From positions 1 through 6,769 of the forward strand of contig JAKDLC010000110.1 in the NCBI GenBank assembly GCA_030453055.1: a DNA stretch of 6,769 nucleotides, given 5' to 3'. The DNA is from Nitrosospira sp. (lineage in GTDB: Bacteria; Pseudomonadota; Gammaproteobacteria; Burkholderiales; Nitrosomonadaceae). This document shows positions 5,766 through 6,769 of this stretch, piece by piece. Below the pieces are notes generated by a model, which was given only the letters and a program-made list of their open reading frames with translations, did no database searches and was not told the origin of the DNA. How positions within the stretch are numbered: the first letter of the stretch is position 1; each line of letters starts with the position of its first letter. A program made the position numbers and the translations under genes.

Positions 5766-6245
5766 ATGTCTGTTCTAACGTTCAACACGGACGAGCTGAA
5801 GGGCTTGGTCGAGGAACTGGCCGCCGCGAGCCGGTATTCGCCCACCATGGAAGATTTGTTTAACGAGACCCTGTATCCGGATGGCATCATGCGGGACAAG
5901 CAAGGCCAAACCGAGGCGGAAATAGAAGCGCAGGGCGGCCTTTTCTGGCCGTCCAGCGACTATATTGACCGCAATCTTATCCGGCCATCTCTAATTTTGG
6001 TTGGCGACCAGGGCGTCTACCTGATTACCAATGCCGATGTCACGGGCGCCCCGGCTTCGCGCGGCACGGTAGCCTACGCCGAGGGTTGCAAGCCCGGACG
6101 AGACGCCGCTTCATATGACAATAAGGTAGCCATGTGGGGCGGTGATGACGGTTCGGTAGCTATCCCGCCAGGTTGGGCGGAAAGCGCCATGTCCATGGGG
6201 CACAAGCAATTCCGCATTCGGCTGTCGGGCGATCGGATCGAGTAG
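5766..6245 (+). CDS. DUF3085-like protein of unknown function
   Basis: 159 residues. The ATG at 5766 has GAGAG 5 bases upstream. The N-terminal 30 residues form an amphipathic helix (TDELKGLVEELAAASR, 8-23). The core (75-135) alternates strands and turns with SLILVGDQGVYLITNAD (75-91), VAYAEGCKPGRD (102-113) and MWGGDDGSVAIPP (123-135). The DQGVYL, YAEGC and GGDDG motifs resemble what I recall of DUF3085 proteins, which occur on plasmids and integrative elements; this assignment is from memory. No membrane segment, signal peptide or catalytic signature is seen. It is the first gene of a plus-strand run, with the next possible start 26 bases after its stop. The inverted repeats upstream suggest that the unit is regulated. 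The function is unknown. Confidence 0.85.
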   Translation: MSVLTFNTDELKGLVEELAAASRYSPTMEDLFNETLYPDGIMRDKQGQTEAEIEAQGGLFWPSSDYIDRNLIRPSLILVGDQGVYLITNADVTGAPASRGTVAYAEGCKPGRDAASYDNKVAMWGGDDGSVAIPPGWAESAMSMGHKQFRIRLSGDRIE

Positions 6246-6271
6246 TTGTAACAACGCACTCAGGCGGGCGC

Positions 6272-6454
6272 ATGAAGCCGAGAACCGCGCTACGAACGGT
6301 GATCGCGGGACATCAAGGACTTACCGGCGCTTGCCATTTTCGGGGCTCGTATCACGACTTGCAGCCGAGCGTCGACGTCCTCACCCGGTTCCTGGGCCAA
6401 ACGGGACGCGTGATCGTGTTCACAAAACACGGTGAATCCACATGCACTCGATGA
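6272..6454 (+). CDS. Small unknown ORF, second in the DUF3085-like gene run
   Basis: 60 residues from the ATG at 6272, 26 bases after the previous stop. Only a weak AGG-rich site lies before it. The peptide begins MKPRTALRTVIAGHQGLTG; a later stretch, SVDVLTRFLGQTGRVIVFTK (33-52), is protein-like, and codon third positions in that half are GC-rich like the neighbouring gene. It ends abruptly in ESTCTR and overlaps the next possible frame by 23 bases. Downstream, the same frame again looks coding (about 6499-6620), so the gene may be longer and broken by frameshifts. I do not recognise the family. The call rests on position, spacing and composition only. Confidence 0.42.
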   Translation: MKPRTALRTVIAGHQGLTGACHFRGSYHDLQPSVDVLTRFLGQTGRVIVFTKHGESTCTR

Positions 6455-6599
6455 ACTCGAATCGCTTATCGGTGCAGCGAAGCAGAAACTGCACAATGAC
6501 GCGCAGAACAGACTGTTGAAACGCCAGAACAGACATCAGCAAGCGACGCGGGCGCACAACCCGACCAGGCGCCGATCGAGACGACGACCGCCCTTGTAG
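6432..6599 (+). CDS. Small unknown ORF or displaced part of a frameshifted gene
   Basis: 55 residues if started at the GTG at 6432; there is no ATG in frame and no ribosome binding site, so translation would need coupling to the upstream frame. The first 25 residues (HALDELESLIGAAKQKLHND) look like a genuine charged helix, whereas the end (TRRRSRRRPPL) is arginine-rich in the manner of out-of-frame DNA. Over about 6499-6610 the plus-strand frame of the preceding ORF gives a more plausible acidic, Pro/Thr-rich reading (AEQTVETPEQTSASDAGAQP). The two frames may therefore be parts of one gene with two compensating shifts. The repeated CAGAACAGAC (6504-6530) is a likely spot for slippage. Uncertain. 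Confidence 0.3.
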   Translation: MNPHALDELESLIGAAKQKLHNDAQNRLLKRQNRHQQATRAHNPTRRRSRRRPPL

Positions 6600-6621
6600 T
6601 AAGCAACCCGAGGACAGAAAC

Positions 6622-6769
6622 ATGTGGGTTACCGAATACAAGTACACAAATGGCACCTGGCGTGTTTTGACCTCAGCGCCGCAAAACACGCGCGAGAAGG
6701 CCAAGAGGCATTGCCGACAATTGTTGTCAGGCGAACCGCACAACAGCCATCGCCTGCACTTTCGACTGC
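6622..6769 (+). CDS. Unknown protein, N-terminal 49 residues (runs off right edge)
   Basis: The ATG at 6622 is preceded by GAGGA (6610-6614) with a 7-base spacer, the best ribosome binding site in the window, which makes the start firm. The visible part reads MWVTEYKYTNGTWRVLTSAP and continues open to the edge through a basic helical segment (NTREKAKRHCRQLLSGEP, 22-39). The opening WVTEYKYTNGTWRVL suggests two beta strands around a turn. It is 376 bases downstream of the DUF3085-like gene, on the same strand, and probably in the same transcript. I do not recognise the family, and the length and function cannot be told because the C-terminus is missing. Confidence 0.7.
   Translation, partial: MWVTEYKYTNGTWRVLTSAPQNTREKAKRHCRQLLSGEPHNSHRLHFRL

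Noticed and set aside
1..6769. CRISPR arrays, tandem repeats and rRNA genes
   Set aside because: No regularly spaced direct repeats and no conserved rRNA segments were seen on either strand.

Overview
The window looks like an accessory (genomic-island-like) region of a gammaproteobacterium or a related proteobacterium. This rests on recognisable Shine-Dalgarno and sigma70-like signals, a YegP-type UPF0339 protein, an ISL3-family insertion sequence and an integron-style gene cassette. Genus cannot be set from the sequence. Genes lie on both strands and are mostly short and unrelated. There are no rRNA genes, no intact tRNA and no CRISPR.

Left third (1-1768). A minus-strand gene of unknown function starts at 300 and runs off the left edge, with a good promoter at 333-361. 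Divergent from it is a 403-residue protein (476-1687) carrying an R-N-x-x-x-H motif of the HEPN RNase type. It sits between two attC-like folded sites. GTTAGCT just before the gene (440-446) is the exact reverse complement of AGCTAAC just after it (1697-1703), the relation expected between the two ends of one integron cassette. I read 441-1762 as a 1322-bp mobile cassette carrying a candidate HEPN nuclease.

Middle (1769-4081). A 306-bp stretch with no gene is followed by a minus-strand calcineurin-type metallophosphoesterase (2075-2833), another gene-poor stretch, a YegP-like tandem DUF1508 protein (3210-3539) with its own promoter, and a small minus-strand protein (3731-4000) with a possible ribbon-helix-helix C-terminus.

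IS element (4082-5442). A complete 1361-bp ISL3-family insertion sequence has a full-length transposase, 25-bp imperfect terminal inverted repeats starting GGCTCTTCTG, and a perfect 8-bp target duplication (AATAAATC). It landed 81 bp upstream of the small minus-strand gene and cut that gene off from its former upstream DNA.

Right end (5451-6769). An AT-rich, inverted-repeat-rich control region precedes a plus-strand run of small genes: a DUF3085-like protein (5766-6245), two short overlapping ORFs of doubtful integrity (6272-6454, 6432-6599), and a gene with a strong ribosome binding site at 6622 that runs off the right edge. The close spacing suggests an operon. No shared pathway links the genes; the common theme is mobile, accessory DNA. 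The strongest candidate for something undescribed is the HEPN-motif cassette.
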